Shown: piece by piece, positions 35,181 through 46,631 of the stretch
Position numbering within the stretch: the stretch's first letter is position 1
How the letters are laid out: each line of letters begins with the position of its first letter
The notes under the pieces: model-generated
The model's database searches: none
What the model saw: only the letters and a program-made list of their open reading frames with translations
Told to the model about the DNA's origin: nothing
Made by a program: the position numbers and the translations under genes
NCBI GenBank assembly: GCA_963922205.1
Contig: CAWUHX010000063.1
Location: forward strand, 992,001-1,056,000
DNA from: Romanomermis culicivorax
Lineage: Eukaryota > Nematoda > Enoplea > Mermithida > Mermithidae
Reading direction: 5' to 3'
DNA length: 64,000 nt

Positions 35181-36226
35181 ATAAGGCTACAGGTTTATTT
35201 GAAACTGCTAAAAAATGAGTAGTGCATTATGCTGCAAAAAATTTTTTTTTTGAATCCATAGTATTATATAACAAAATTGGGAAATTTGGCGTTTTCCGGG
35301 ACTTTGGACAACCATATAATTGAATTGAGGCCATATTTCAAAAAAAAGAAAAATTCGCATTTGAGATTACACCCCCAAGATGCTTAGGCCGAAGTATGGA
35401 GGTTGGATATGGCACACCGATTGCTGGGCATGGTGGAACTGGGGGGCCTCAAAAAGTGCGTTTTTTACCTATTTTTGGGGCCCCACCGAGCACCACTTGC
35501 AGATAGAGGCGAAATGACGAAAGGCACCCCATAGTTTGCCCCTATGCCCGATATTATGCAAAAAACCCGAAGGTTCTAGCTCTCACCGTTTTGGCTCTAA
35601 GGGGGGACATGAAATTTGGGGGCCAAGTATATTATTGGTTGACGCTGTCGCGCCACCTATGATATGAAAGATATGTGTTAATAATGTACTATTTCGTGTT
35701 CATGATTTCATTTTTTCTAATGAGAGAAAGTGACACTCAAGAAAAATCAAGCCCTTGTCTTTTCGAGATCAAGTGACACACCTGATCCATTTGCATGTCC
35801 AAATGCTAATATGAGAGAAACAAATATTAATGAATTTTTACAATTCTAGCACTTTCTGTTATTTTTTGGCTCTCACTAAAATTTTATGGTTCCCGTTTAT
35901 TTTGCAAAACAAACTGCTCGTAAGACTTTTTCCATAAGACTCCAGGATGTGGCGTTTTGGGACTTTTCCAATATCGTTTAAACATATACTGAAGATTAGT
36001 TTCCCACGGTATATACACAGCGTTCTTTTTGTCTAAAAAGAGAATCAATATTTTTTAGGTTTAAACTGAGCGCGTGCGTGTTCATACAGTTTTGATTTTT
36101 AGCCGAATTGTACTTATGGCTTTAAAAAATAAACAGATATTCTATCGTTGTATCATGTCTGAACTGACACTGCTTTTCAAACTCATTCGAAAACAGAAAA
36201 AGTTGCTATGTGGGAGGCATTCAAGA
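35181..36226. other. Non-coding interior of the TA element
   Basis: No gene is seen. A GGGGCCCC-rich patch (about 35440-35620) lies in otherwise AT-rich DNA. Confidence 0.45.
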
Positions 36227-36234
36227 CTCTTCAG

Positions 36235-36943
36235 CAGGGCCGTGCCAAGGATTTTTGCGGCCCGGTGCGAAGTAGATTTTTGCGGCCCTATTTTTTAAAA
36301 TTAGTAGGTATATACATCTATACAGTCCTAAACGTCTATGCAGTCATTTTCACGTGAAATAAGTCTTAAATGGGAAATTCTATTGGTGTTGCACATCTCA
36401 TATTGCAGAAAAAAGTTTTTTTCTTGCATCACGAATCAGGATACATAAAGAATAGCATAGGCGAGGCAACGAAATTTTCTATGTGTATTACGTCCAACTG
36501 AATTCACACATTACTGAACGATACTGTGGCTACATACAATACAACGTGAAGCTGGCGAGTATGATAACATTATAGGAAACAGTTAAATACGTGCTGAGAT
36601 ACATACAGACAAATGTGTAAAACTATCGATACAGACTTTACACAGTGAAACACAAAGGCGTGCTCCTGCCTTGTCGAGCATACACCTACAGTACAGTATG
36701 ACACGTATGTAAGCTAGTTCAGCTCAAGTTCTTGCGGCCCCTAGTGAATGATGAAACATCAAATTTTCTGTTACACAGAAGTGCACATTATTATTTTTAT
36801 TCGTGTTCGCATTGTCTAGCATACATATAGTGTACAATATATGTATACAAAGTACAAACTTAGGTCAGTTAAGTTTTTGCGGCCCCTAATTCTTTGCGGC
36901 CCGGTGCGGCTGTACCCTTCGCACCCCCCAAGGCACGGCTCTG
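36235..36943. mobile_element. Non-autonomous hAT element (MITE)
   Basis: It is 709 bp long, with termini CAGGGCCGTGCC (left) and the reverse complement of CAGAGCCGTGCC (right). The perfect 8-bp target duplication CTCTTCAG lies at 36227-36234 and 36944-36951. CAG-starting termini plus an 8-bp duplication are diagnostic of the hAT superfamily. TGCGGCCC words are repeated inside both ends. No transposase is encoded, so it depends on an element elsewhere. It is nested in the TA element. Confidence 0.9.
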
Positions 36944-37026
36944 CTCTTCAGTTTCTTTGAACTTACTTCTAAGTGAGCCTCCAGAACAATGAATAATAGA
37001 TTGACTTTCACAAATTCTGGGGTTAA

Positions 37027-37100
37027 ATTTCTGCGTCCTTATGTCCTTGCATCCTAATGTCCTGCGTCCTAATGTCTTTGCATCCTAATGTCTTGCGTCC
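37027..37100 (-). repeat. Right terminal minisatellite array
   Basis: Five units of the GGAYGCAAGACATTA type lie in inverted orientation relative to 32149-32262. A minus-strand frame from the polymerase relic runs into the array and reads it as Asp-Ile-Arg-rich peptide, which is an artefact of the insertion. Confidence 0.75.
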
Positions 37101-37102
37101 TA

Positions 37103-37801
37103 GTGACGCGTCACGAAAATATTTATATAACAATTGTCCACATAGACCGACCCGTGATATGGCCAATGCTCTTGCGCAATGTAAATTGTCACTGTTTTTT
37201 ATTTCTGCGATGCATCTATTGTGTTTGAGCTTTTCCTTGAATGTCCCCATATTTTTTTTTGTAATACACAACCCGTTTAGTGGAATAAAATGCTTAAATT
37301 TGACTAAAATGTCCCCATCCAACATCATATTGGACTGTTCCAATAGTTCAATCTGCAACAGAATTGTTTCAGCTGATAACTGATTTAGGCTGCAATATGG
37401 AAGCACTAGGGGATGGTCCAAGAAGCTTTTTTGGTAAAGGAAAAATCTCACGAAGTCGTGATTGTTAGATGAAGTTTTTATGTCAGAGCACATGATCAAA
37501 TATATTCCGCAATGTTATATGGACGTTGGGGCATGCATCCATATTTTTGAATTTCAGTTTATAACTTTGCTCTAGTGTTAAATTTTGGCATAGTTTGATC
37601 ATTGATTAGATTCAGCTCAAAATAGTAGGCCAATGATGTTGAAGGTTCATCGGTTTGCACAAAATTCCCAAAATTGGGGTCCGTCACATCATTTACATTC
37701 AACATAGGCAAATTTTCTCTGATGGCATCCATATGTTTTGGGTCATTCCATAAACTTGAACCAATAATGGTTTTCAAGCAAAGCCTAGAAAGCCGCTCCA
37801 T
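37103..37801 (-). pseudogene. Polinton DNA polymerase B, N-terminal part
   Basis: Two minus-strand frames (37801-37559 and 37499-about 37103) belong together. The second contains LVLPYCSLNQLSAETIL, a run of residues equivalent to the QSNxxxxLxD region, and then NSDNLHCARAL. These are the conserved N-terminal blocks of the Polinton protein-primed polymerase; the last one, in the family form DNLCCARA, is diagnostic. An ATG at 37801 could be the original start. The gene is cut after about 210 codons by the TA element. Its divergent neighbour at 38.9 kb is the integrase. Confidence 0.7.
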
Positions 37802-38874
37802 GGTAAGTAAATTTTAGAGAGTGACTTCTACTTTGCTCACCCAAATCTTTTATATTTTTTTCGGAACAAAATAACCTTTATAGCAAAACGATTGCATGAC
37901 AATGAGTCATCTTTCTTTGCTGGCTTGCTTTTAAAATTAGCTAGGCACTTACAAGCAATTTTTTGTCTCACAACATTTTTATGCACGTAAAAAACAATGG
38001 AGACTTAAAATTAGCTAGCTTAAATTAGCTTAAAATTAGCCCTTTTTTGGTCACTCATAAAACAAGTTACGTCATTATTTTTAAACTCTGGACATGATTC
38101 ATCATTTATTCTTCTATTCAACTGCATGTAAAAACAATGCCAGTTTTCTAAAATTAGCTAGCCATTTTTGACGTCGCTTTTTGTTCAACCTACAAATATA
38201 AAATAGTCATCTTTTCTAAGCTTAGCTACTTTTTAGACGTCATCATTCTTTTTGTTGTCTAATCGCATTTTTATTCAAAAAGCATCATTTTGTTGTTTTT
38301 AGCTAGGGATTCCTAATTATACCTTGTTTTGCATGCTTATATCACTTAAAAATACAACTTGACAATCTTTTTCTCAATACAAAATTGACACATTTTTTGA
38401 AGAAAATGGTGCCTCACCTGGTATTTTTGTTTACATACAGTATATCTCCACTTTCAAAGGAACTTGCAAATTTTGTTCCCTGATTTGGTCAATTACAATT
38501 TTATTCCCTGATTTGTTCAATTACAATTTTAAAGCCAGCATGCAATGTCATCTGAATTCATGACAGGTATAAAAGTAGTGGTTATCTAAGTCAATTCATA
38601 AAAAATGAATGATCCAAACTCAACAAAATTATTATCAGGGTGGTGTTTGGACAGATCCCAGGTAAAGTCCCTCTATAATGAAGTTATGAGCTGCGTCATA
38701 TTGCTAATTATTTTGGCTCCATTGCTCTTAGTTAAAAGGTTGCAGAAATATTTTATGGATATTCTGTGTACTCAAAAACAGTATCATAGGCAGTCTAATA
38801 TTGCTTGAGAAAACATTACTAAAGTAGGCGCTTTCATCTGTTCATTATTTCTCTTCAAAAAACAAAATATGAAC
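37802..38874. other. Spacer between divergent Polinton polymerase and integrase relics
   Basis: This AT-rich DNA contains several TTAGCTAG words (38.0-38.3 kb). A 67-codon plus-strand frame (38605-38808) has a hydrophobic stretch (VILLIILAPLLLV) but no family that I know. If the Polinton genes were divergent, their promoters would have lain here. Confidence 0.4.
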
Positions 38875-39361
38875 CACCCCTGTGAAACATGTGGCCAGAC
38901 CCCTAAACGTGCTCAACATTACACCATATGTAAGCAAGTGCATGGTGTACCTTTCCGTATATTGTACATTATTCCATAACTAGGCTCATATAGCAAAAAA
39001 ACCTAGTGAAAAAGACAAACCGTATTCAAGATGCATCATAATCTCAAAAAGAGATGCAAAAGAGTGCCTCGTAGTAAAAGTGAAATTTTGTGCCAATTGT
39101 TCGACAACTAGGTCTATTAAAATGCGTAAAAACTGGGCATATTTTATAAAAAAAATAAAAAACATGGTTGTTTTGTTGCATAATTTGTACCATGATCCAA
39201 CTGAAGGATGGAGTGGTCTACATAATTTATATGAAAGGGCTAAAGAAGTTCATGATAAAATCACAATAAAAAAAGTCAAATGTTGGTTAGCCCAACAAAG
39301 GACCTACATTGTGCGGCATAATTGCAGTTTGGCGGACCCCTACTTTCTATACACATGCTAA
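38875..39361 (+). pseudogene. Polinton retroviral-like integrase, N-terminal fragment
   Basis: An early frame has a C2H2-like stretch (CETCGQTPKRAQHYTICKQ) near 38880. The frame 39080-39361 then reads LHNLYHDPTEGWSGLHNLY, followed by KKVKCWLAQQRTYIV. The pattern Tyr-Asp-Pro...Gly-Leu-x-x-Leu-Tyr...Val-x-x-Trp-Leu-x-x-Gln-x-x-Tyr is the conserved N-terminal (zinc-binding) region of Polinton integrases. The catalytic core is missing: the sequence breaks at about 39325 where a palindromic CpG-rich block begins. The relic is on the opposite strand to the polymerase. Confidence 0.65.
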
Positions 39362-39378
39362 GTATAGGAGGGTCCGCC
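39331..39378. repeat. Palindrome GGCGGACCC / GGGTCCGCC
   Basis: Nine-base perfect arms (39331-39339, 39370-39378) flank a 30-base loop. The word TACTTTCTAYAC, which starts in the loop, recurs at about 39418 and 39479 next to GGGGCGA blocks. It looks like the decayed edge of an unidentified insertion that truncates the integrase. Confidence 0.6.
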
Positions 39379-39479
39379 GACTACATTTTCTACAGGTAAC
39401 GCAAAGTACGGGGCGACGTACTTTCTACACGTTTGTGCACAAAGCACGGGGCGAGGACCAGGGTCCCTGAGACCAACCG

Positions 39480-41457
39480 TACTTTCTACACGCCTATAAC
39501 TTTAGACGTGTCCAAGTTGAATGGGCTTTAGACGCATCTAAACTCAGACAGAACTTGTAGTCATTTAAAGTTAGATGGGTGAAATAGATGATGTGTGTTT
39601 CTCGCCAGCAAATTAGACGCGTGGAAGTTTCAGTAAACATTGATGTTTGTATATTCATTTGTGTACATAATTTCCCAGTGGGAAATGGGGACCTCGACGG
39701 ACCGCCTGGCCGGAGAGTGGGCTGGGCTTTGGGCCATGGAAGAATATTATCGGGCCAAGCCAGGTCAGAGGGTTCAGGCCCATATAAGCCCGAAAATTTA
39801 AGCAACTATTTACGTTTACGAGTGAACTTCCGACAAACGTCCACTTACTGTATGTTTCCTAATTTGAAAATTGTCAGGATTTCACTGCTACTATATTTAG
39901 TGTGTATTTAATAATTTAAATGTTCTCGTCAGCATAATTACTATTTGTTTCAGATGCAGTTTTGGCTATTAGCAATACTGTTCAGCATTCTGACGAATTT
40001 GGAGACTCCTGTTACCAGCACGCATCTCTTATCTGGTCAAATTTCATTGATAAGTTCATGAGAAATTGAGATAAGGCGTCTTATGCACTGTTTTTTGAAT
40101 TGCTCGTTTCGCCATTTGGCAAAAGAGGTTAAAATTGTCTTTTCTTCATTTTTATTTTTCAGCCAATTTCTTAAGTCACTTTTTTCACTCAAAAAGTCCA
40201 CAGATGCATTATTCATGCTTCTTTGGCTTTGAAAAATTAAATATATACAGAGGGAACCAAAAATTAAGAAAAATTGGCTTTTTTGAGTTCACATAATGGT
40301 AACAATAAATTAAATGATTTTTTAATTTTCAAATGATGATTTTCAAATTATCTAAAGCTTAAGTAATCAAATTCTGAAAAAATTGGCTGCAAAGTGCAAA
40401 CACGTGAAATGGATTCGAATATCACTAATTCCGGTGCAAAGTGCCAGAAAAAAATTTTGGATTTTGATATTCAACAATGCTGGCACAAGAATTTTTTCAG
40501 CATTTATTTCATGGATAAAAAGTCTAAATTTTCAGCCATTCAATCTTTTTCCAGTCGGGCTAAATGCAAAAATCATATTGAAAACATGCAGCCAAAATTC
40601 GAAAATCAGGCAATTAATGAAGAATTGGGATTCTTCAACAAATTCTGGTATTGTCCTTTGCTCGTGATGTTTTACTCGTTTTCCAAGTGCAAATGATTCG
40701 TTCCTAAAATACAATTATTTTTAAAGACTACAGTACTGCAAGTGAATATAATCAGTTCTAGAAAAATTAATAGTTTGATATATTTTTGTTGAGCACCTTA
40801 AATTTGATTTGGTTTTGGTTAATTTTTTTGCGTTATCATATTTTCATCATTGTGACAGACTTTTAAAAAACGAGCTTTCACGGACCAGGTTCGGGCCGAG
40901 AAGGGAACCTGGGCGGGCTGGGCTGGGTCCTTGCAGCCCGTGTAGGTCCCTGCTACGCACCCAATAAAATATCCTTCACATTAAATTTAGCATATTTTTC
41001 TACAATATTTGTTGGTAAAAAATCCATCATTTTTGTCACAATTTTGAAACTGTAGCTTTTTACAGCCAAATTCGTATCAATCTCCTATGGTACTAATGCT
41101 CAAATCCTTGCAAATGTAACTTTTGAAAATCCAAAACTTTCCTAAAATTCATTATCGGTCAATGAAAAAATAATCAATTGAGAAAAAGTTCGCTTTAAAG
41201 CCTAATTCCAAATTGATTTACAAATGCTACAGCAATGTATTCCCATCACGGAGTACAACAATAATATAAAGAAAAAAACGTGTAAGCGTAATTTGAAAAT
41301 TTTTCACATTACTTAACCTAGGGTCCAAGCCCCTCTAAATTTTGCGTCTAACTTTAAACGTCTTTAGCTTGAATATCTTTTAAGAAACATTGAATAAACA
41401 TATGACGTCATTTTAGACGCGTTTAGCATTGAACGCTTTTCGAGAAACCGGCCCCAG
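39480..41457. mobile_element. Possible non-autonomous Harbinger-like element
   Basis: The right edge ends TTTTCGAGAAACCGGCCC followed by CAG, a terminus of the type I know from PIF/Harbinger elements. Subterminal TTTAGACGYR and TTTAAAGTTAGA words occur near both 39489-39580 and 41335-41430 (inverted). A clean left terminus was not found and no transposase is present, so boundaries and class are tentative. The interior has no gene; plus-strand frames at 40383-40696 are without motif. Confidence 0.3.
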
Positions 41458-41520
41458 GCTGCGGTTTTATAGCTAATATTAATCGAATTTCCATAATTAT
41501 TTGTTTATCAAATACAGCTC

Positions 41521-41962
41521 AACAAGAGCTTTCGAAAAACATATAACATGTCAATGTGCCTTCACCCAATGACCCTGGAAATACTCCGGGCGTCTCATCA
41601 CATACTGACACCATTTTAGAGAGTGCATTATCTGTAATTCCTAAAAGATATCAAATACTTGCGAAGGAACTTTACAATTATGCAAAGAAATGATGTGGGG
41701 GAAATCTGGGGAAATGATTGTTGATGGAAAGAAAAAAAGTCTGATGTGGGAGAAATGATTGTTGATGGAAAGAAAATATGGGTTCAAATATTATTGATTT
41801 AATTTCTGATTTTTCTTGATATAGCAGAAGCAGACCGCCTGCTATCAGTGCTGAAATTTTTGTAAAAAACTTGAACAAAGCTAATGCTCCTCTGTCTGTT
41901 ATCACAAATAAGGCTAGGTTAACTTTATTAGATGATGACATTTATGTATCACCTTTGGGATA
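41521..41962 (+). pseudogene. Conserved Polinton ORF of unknown function, relic
   Basis: One frame reads LESALSVIPKRYQILAKELYNYA up to a stop near 41690. After an imperfect tandem duplication (GAAATGATTGTTGATGGAAA appears twice, 41698-41775) another frame gives SNIIDLISDF and later a LNKANAPLSVITNKARL block. I know this order (helical SIP-x-x-Y...A-x-x-LL start, short IDGK strand, IxDL helix, then KANVPxxLIGN) from an uncharacterised ORF common in animal Polintons that lies beside the capsid genes. It is interrupted at 41962 by the insertion of a TA element. Recognition is from memory. Confidence 0.5.
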
Positions 41963-43221
41963 CGGACAATTCGCCCCCCGTAATTCGCCCCCAGCAATTC
42001 GTCCCCCACAATTCGTCCTGGTAATTCGCCCCCACTACAATTCGCCCCCAGACAATTTGCCCCTGAACAATTCGCCCCCAGTAACTGGCCCCCAATTCAC
42101 TGTTTTTCAATTAAAAAATTCAGATTTAAAAATAACTCTACTAGGTTGTTAGCAGTTATGTAATAGCATTTCTACACATCTATACACAATACCTAGAGAT
42201 TTTTCTCAGCCGAAATAGCATGTTTATTTATGAATTCTGCATGCAGAGTGCAAGTATTATGTACAAGTAGAAAATGATCTGTACAGCAATGTTCCAAATA
42301 AAGGTCTACAAATAATTTTTTTCTTTGAATATAAGATTTTTTTACTGTTGCGGTTAGTGCTAAGTCACTATAAGCCTTTTTTACTCATACGGTCAGCACT
42401 ACAGGCATATGAGCAGTAGTTCCCTGGAAATGAAGTAACCAGTTGTTTTTTCCACTTGAAACAAAATGTGTGGCTTCAAGTTTAAAACGAAGGCCTGCAG
42501 CTAAAGTTTAACTGGCTGAAAATGATCAATTTGGACCAAAAATGTGTGAAAAATCTCAACACTGGCAATGTACAAATTCATATTTTTTCAAGTTTGTAAT
42601 GATGGTGTCCTAATCCCCAGAAACCATGCCAAATTATAGTCTGATGGCGTGGATACCCGAAAAAATTTAGGCAGAATTTTAATGTGCAACATTTTTTTTA
42701 TTCTCTTTTGTTTTTGGTACACCGCGAAGTTGTCACAAAAAAGACAGTGAAGAACACAATAGAGTCACACATAGAATAATTATGATACTTTGTCATAATC
42801 TTAATTGCTCTCCATAGATCCCAATAAAAAGTTACAAGAAAAGAAGTTGGAAAAAGAAGATATGTATGCAACCAGAAAAGAAAAAAAAGACAATGTAAAA
42901 AAAAGAGTAAAAGGGAAAACAAAGGTGATAGGGTGAAGTGAAAAATTATCTTTTCATCTCCTCTATGTTTCACATAAAATATAGTTACCTAATGGGGGAA
43001 ATGTCTGGAGATAAATTACATAACATATCATGGAGTTGCTTTTAAATCTAAAACCTAGGTAAGTATAGTACCAGGGGCGAATTACTGCAGGCGAATTACT
43101 GGGGGCAAATTACTCGGGGGGGGGGATTGTGTTGGGGGCGAATTGTCTGGGGGCGAACTGCAGTGGGGGCGAATTACCAGGAGCGAATTGTGGGGGACGA
43201 ATTGCTGGGGGCAAATTGTCC
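41963..43221. mobile_element. TA-flanked element with AATTCGCCCCC minisatellite termini
   Basis: Its 1,259 bp are flanked by TA (41961-41962, 43222-43223). The ends GGACAATTYGCCCCC are inverted copies, and each continues for about 130-150 bp as AATTCGCCCCC-type units. The order of variant units is preserved between the ends, so these are true inverted repeats and not merely similar satellites. The interior is AT-rich without a transposase. It is a mariner-like MITE by its TA duplication, and it interrupts the conserved Polinton ORF. Confidence 0.75.
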
Positions 43222-43365
43222 TAGAACCATTACCCTTGTCCTCAGGGTCCACACACCCCCTTCACCCCAGAGGTCTCTGAAAAAAATACAAGCAAGATCA
43301 ATGTGCAATAGACTAAAAGTATAAAAGTATAAAAAGAATGTTCAAATAATTAATTTTTGAACAAA

Positions 43366-43639
43366 ATGCACCAATACTACAATCCTGAAAATTTGAATTT
43401 ATTGTTACAGTACTTTACTGACCAGGCTGAACAATCTGGTTATGGTAATTATACTGGATTCAAGGATACTCCTTATGGCTGTGCCTGTATTGTGTAGCTG
43501 TGCCTGTATTTAAGTCAGTCTCCTCCCATGTTAAGAGACAAGAATTATCCGCCAGTTCAAACATTGCATCAGACTATTTGAGAGGATGCCCCATAACAGA
43601 TGCTCTGGAAGAACATGGAAAAGAGTTGGAAAAGAGGGT
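43366..43639 (+). pseudogene. Small Polinton structural-type protein relic
   Basis: It starts at an ATG at 43366 with YYNPENLNLLLQYF. A duplicated CTGTGCCTGTATT word with a TAG breaks the frame, which resumes as VPVFKSVSSHVKRQEL, followed by a NIASDYLRG block and an Ala-Leu-Glu-Glu helix. Polintons carry a small protein of this plan (YNPxxL start, basic hydrophobic centre, NIAxDxLxG end) just before the major capsid gene. The role is unproven; a minor virion protein is the usual guess. It runs directly into capsid sequence. Confidence 0.5.
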
Positions 43640-44331
43640 GTTTATAACTTACTTCCTGAACCCAACAAGATGCAACTAAGTAGAAACTATTTGTATATGA
43701 CATTGAAACTAACTACTCCAGCTGCTGCTGCCCACTTATTTGCACCCATTAATTTGATCAGAAAAACATTTTTCAGACAAGTTAAGCGTTAATTAAATGG
43801 CCACCTTGTTTATGATAGCAGGGACAAATATGCTTAAACAGTTTTTTTCCAAACAGAATAAAATTACAGTTATGATGCTATGAATACCCACCTACAGTCG
43901 CATTGTATACAATAAAAAGTGGAAAACAAATCGATAAACAATAACCCAGGGTTCAAGGAAATGCCTGCTTATTTAGCAGATAGACATGTTGTTAAAGTAT
44001 CAGCCCCTCCACATATTGATTTATTTATCCAAGATCATTACTTGTTGAATTTCACAGAATTAAAATAAGAACTAAACATAAATGGCAATGATCTTAAAGT
44101 ACAAAGTCTGCAGGGTATTGTTGAAGCAAAACTTGAGGTATTAAAAATAAAATGGCACATTCCTAAAGTAGCAGTGTTGGACAGTGTTGCACTGGCTCTG
44201 GAGCAGACTATGCTCCAACACACAGAAAAATATCCCATACATAGAGTCCCAATGATGAATTTGCATATCCCCAGTGCAGCACAATCTGCACCTCTTAATA
44301 CATTATTTACAGGGCAGTTGCCCAGGCATAT
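43640..44331 (+). pseudogene. Polinton major capsid protein, first part
   Basis: Successive frames correspond to the double-jelly-roll capsid protein: LSRNYLYMTLKL, FAPINLIRKTFFRQV, NGHLVYDSRDKYA and NYSYDAMNTHL. The frame 44174-44331 follows, with SVALALEQ, YPIHRV, an IPSA block and LFTGQLPRH. These match in order the family pattern (NTYLY..., PVNLxLHSLFSQV, GYDAxxxHL, YPIRRV...FxGQLPRR). Several stops and frameshifts are present and the first 60 or so residues are missing. The gene is interrupted at 44331 by a gypsy element; its C-terminus is at 52907-53308. Confidence 0.8.
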
Positions 44332-44583
44332 TGTTATAAATGTTGGTGGACCTATACCCTCGGCTACCTGGATGCGGTTCTTGGGAGATCCAATATGGTA
44401 CTGCCCCTGATGCTAACCTGGGAAGATACTCAGAGAACCTAATTGCCTACAGTACCTAGCTAAAGATGTGTTACGAGAGGAGATTATTATTATTGGAGAA
44501 GAACAAACGAACAGTAACAAAATGTACATTGTAAATATGAGATACAAAAATACCACACAATCACTAATGCTATGCGCCGTTGA
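44332..44583 (-). repeat. Truncated 3' LTR of the gypsy element
   Basis: It aligns with 52153-52410 at high identity (shared GGTGGACCTATACCCTC, GTTCTTGGGAGATCCAATAT, CTAGCTAAAGATGTGTTAC). The LTR start is missing because unrelated repeats begin at about 44584. Confidence 0.8.
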
Positions 44584-44599
44584 AAAAAAATTGTTCACT

Positions 44600-45400
44600 T
44601 CGAACACAATCGAAAAAATCGTGGGCCAATGGCCCCGGATGCTACCAGAGGCTAAGTTAAAAAGTTTTTTTGTAAAAAGTATGTCCCGTGGACCCATTGA
44701 ACAATAAAATACAACAAAAAAGTTGTTTGGGCGAAAGTATATTGTCCCAAGGCACTCAGGCATTTTTTCCACAATAAAAAATAAAATCCATCAGTGGCGA
44801 ACCCCAGAATGCCCTGGTTTTTGTTGTGGGCTGCCCACCATGCTGGTGATTTATGTAGCTCATCACTGGCTCCTCCTTCATTGATTGTGGCCTTTGTCTC
44901 CATCCTCTCTGGAGGGGGGTTTTCGAATCAGTGGTGGGCCCGCATTGTTTTCTTGTTTCCACCGCCACTCCTCCACTGGCTCCTTGGCTGGACACTGACC
45001 CCACCAACGCCTTTGGTATTATCTGCCCCCAGGGAGAAAGAATGCCAGGAGATCCAATCCTCTAGGCCTTTGGCTGTCTATATTTTGAACCAAAAATTAT
45101 GTGGTATTTGTTGCTAAAGGAGGTCTGCGTTATTAAAAGATAAACTAAACTCTCAACATGGTTTGTGCCATGTAATAAATGGGATTGAAAAGTTGTAGTT
45201 TGAAAAGTATTGTAAATTTTGAAATGGTAAGAATAGCAATGCAGAAATACAAGTGCGAAAAATAAGAAAAAAAGTAAAGGGAACAAGAAGAAAAAAAAAC
45301 GTCACAAAATTTTCACCAGGATTTTGGAAAAAAGAACACAAAAAATTTTCACAACAAGATTATTGAAAGAGAAAAAAAGTAATACGAAAACCAAAAAAAG
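44600..45400 (+). mobile_element. LTR-type repeat, family C, second copy
   Basis: It is homologous to 18180-18880 in the same orientation, including GGAGGGGGGTTT, the GGACACTGACCCCAC block and GCCTTTGGCTGTCTA. It has been inserted into, or has recombined with, the 3' LTR of the gypsy element. No gene is present. Confidence 0.5.
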
Positions 45401-46631
45401 AGGCCAGTTTTAGGCACAGATCCCAGAGATATAATATTCCAAGGCACAACTGTAGAAAAACTTTGAAATCAGGATTTAGAAAAATTACATTGAAAAAGGT
45501 TTTTTACATACAACATAGTTACCCTGACCTCACAAAGAGCAAGGTCAAGAATATACAAAGATATATTTACTTTCATCCTTGCTCATAATGGCCACAACAC
45601 GGACATTGTAATTCTTCCTTTGGGTTCCATGGGGCAAATATGGTTTGAATTTTCATACTTCAAAAACTGTTGTTGTACCAAAAAACCGATTTCTTCGAAA
45701 CTGACTCTGTGGAGGAACTTTTTGAAGTGACATATCATGTCTGAAAAAAGAATGCGGTTTAAATCGTCAATGCTTACCTTCACCAGTCCACAATAATTCG
45801 GAGCAAATACTACATTCCTGGCTGCAACAATGTGCATCGACAAAATTGTTGATGAAATGGCAAAACATTATTATCCAGAACATAATGCCCCTCGGTAACC
45901 ATTCAAGGTCGGTCAAAGAACACCCATGACTAATTCCAAACTATTGATAGTTCATACTAAGCATCAAATATTACAACATAAAAATATGGTTCTCGCACTA
46001 ATAATTCTCAATAATACACACAAAATGACTCACACACACAAGAATAAATTTGGCTATAAGGGAGTTGATCAGGCTCTCGAACACCCAAAATCCTCGGCGA
46101 ATAAATTGCTGGCCAGCTAATTTAGAGTCACATTTCTTTAAAAATTAAATTTTCTTCAAAATCTTTGTCTGCTCAACACATAATTAATATTATATCACCA
46201 TTCTTGCAGCTGGATGAGATTTTTGTCATTTTGGACTCCATAGGATTCCATACCGAATGAATACTTTGAATTCCTCTATTCACCAATTAACAATTATTAT
46301 GTAAAAGTCAAAATTCGTGAATCATATTTTGAAAATCGGCTCCATCATGGGGTAAAACTTTTGAAATAAAATTATTGCCAATGTACGGCTTAATGAACAT
46401 TTTCTGTCTATCACACCAAGCATGTGAAAATACTTTGTTTTGACAATAAGTTCTGAAAATCGGGTTTATCCTTTGATCTGCACCTCAAGAGAATATTAGA
46501 AAATACGTAAATAGACTACAAATAAAATTGAACAATAAAACATGTTAGGAGTACATTTTTACAAATATAAGTTGAAATTTGAACATAAAACAAAATGTAA
46601 CATGAGCAAAAAATAATAGGGTAAAAATGAT
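45401..46631 (-). other. Retroelement debris and AT-rich spacer
   Basis: A minus-strand frame at 45843-45583 contains AARNVVFAPNYCGLVKV. This resembles the linker between protease and reverse transcriptase in gypsy pol (compare the IPPNTTTFVQAVV of the element here), so a fragment of another gypsy copy is likely. From about 46120 to 46630 I see only AT-rich DNA. Confidence 0.35.

Larger units (their letters stand above)
32149..37100. mobile_element. TA-flanked element with inverted minisatellite termini
   Basis: The left end (32149-32262) is a tandem array of GGAYGCAAGACATTA-like units. The right end (37027-37100) is the same array in inverted orientation, and both arrays end inward with GNAGAAWTTTAAC. 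TA flanks both ends (32147-32148, 37101-37102), as for Tc1/mariner-type insertions. The interior (about 4.7 kb) has no transposase; it holds a long inverted repeat, a 98-bp tandem array and a hAT MITE. It resembles fold-back elements in its tandem-repeat termini. It splits the Polinton polymerase relic. Confidence 0.65.

Noticed and set aside
37023-37110. C-terminal extension of the polymerase frame with Asp-Ile-Arg repeats
   Set aside because: This part is the terminal minisatellite of the inserted TA element, read by chance in frame.
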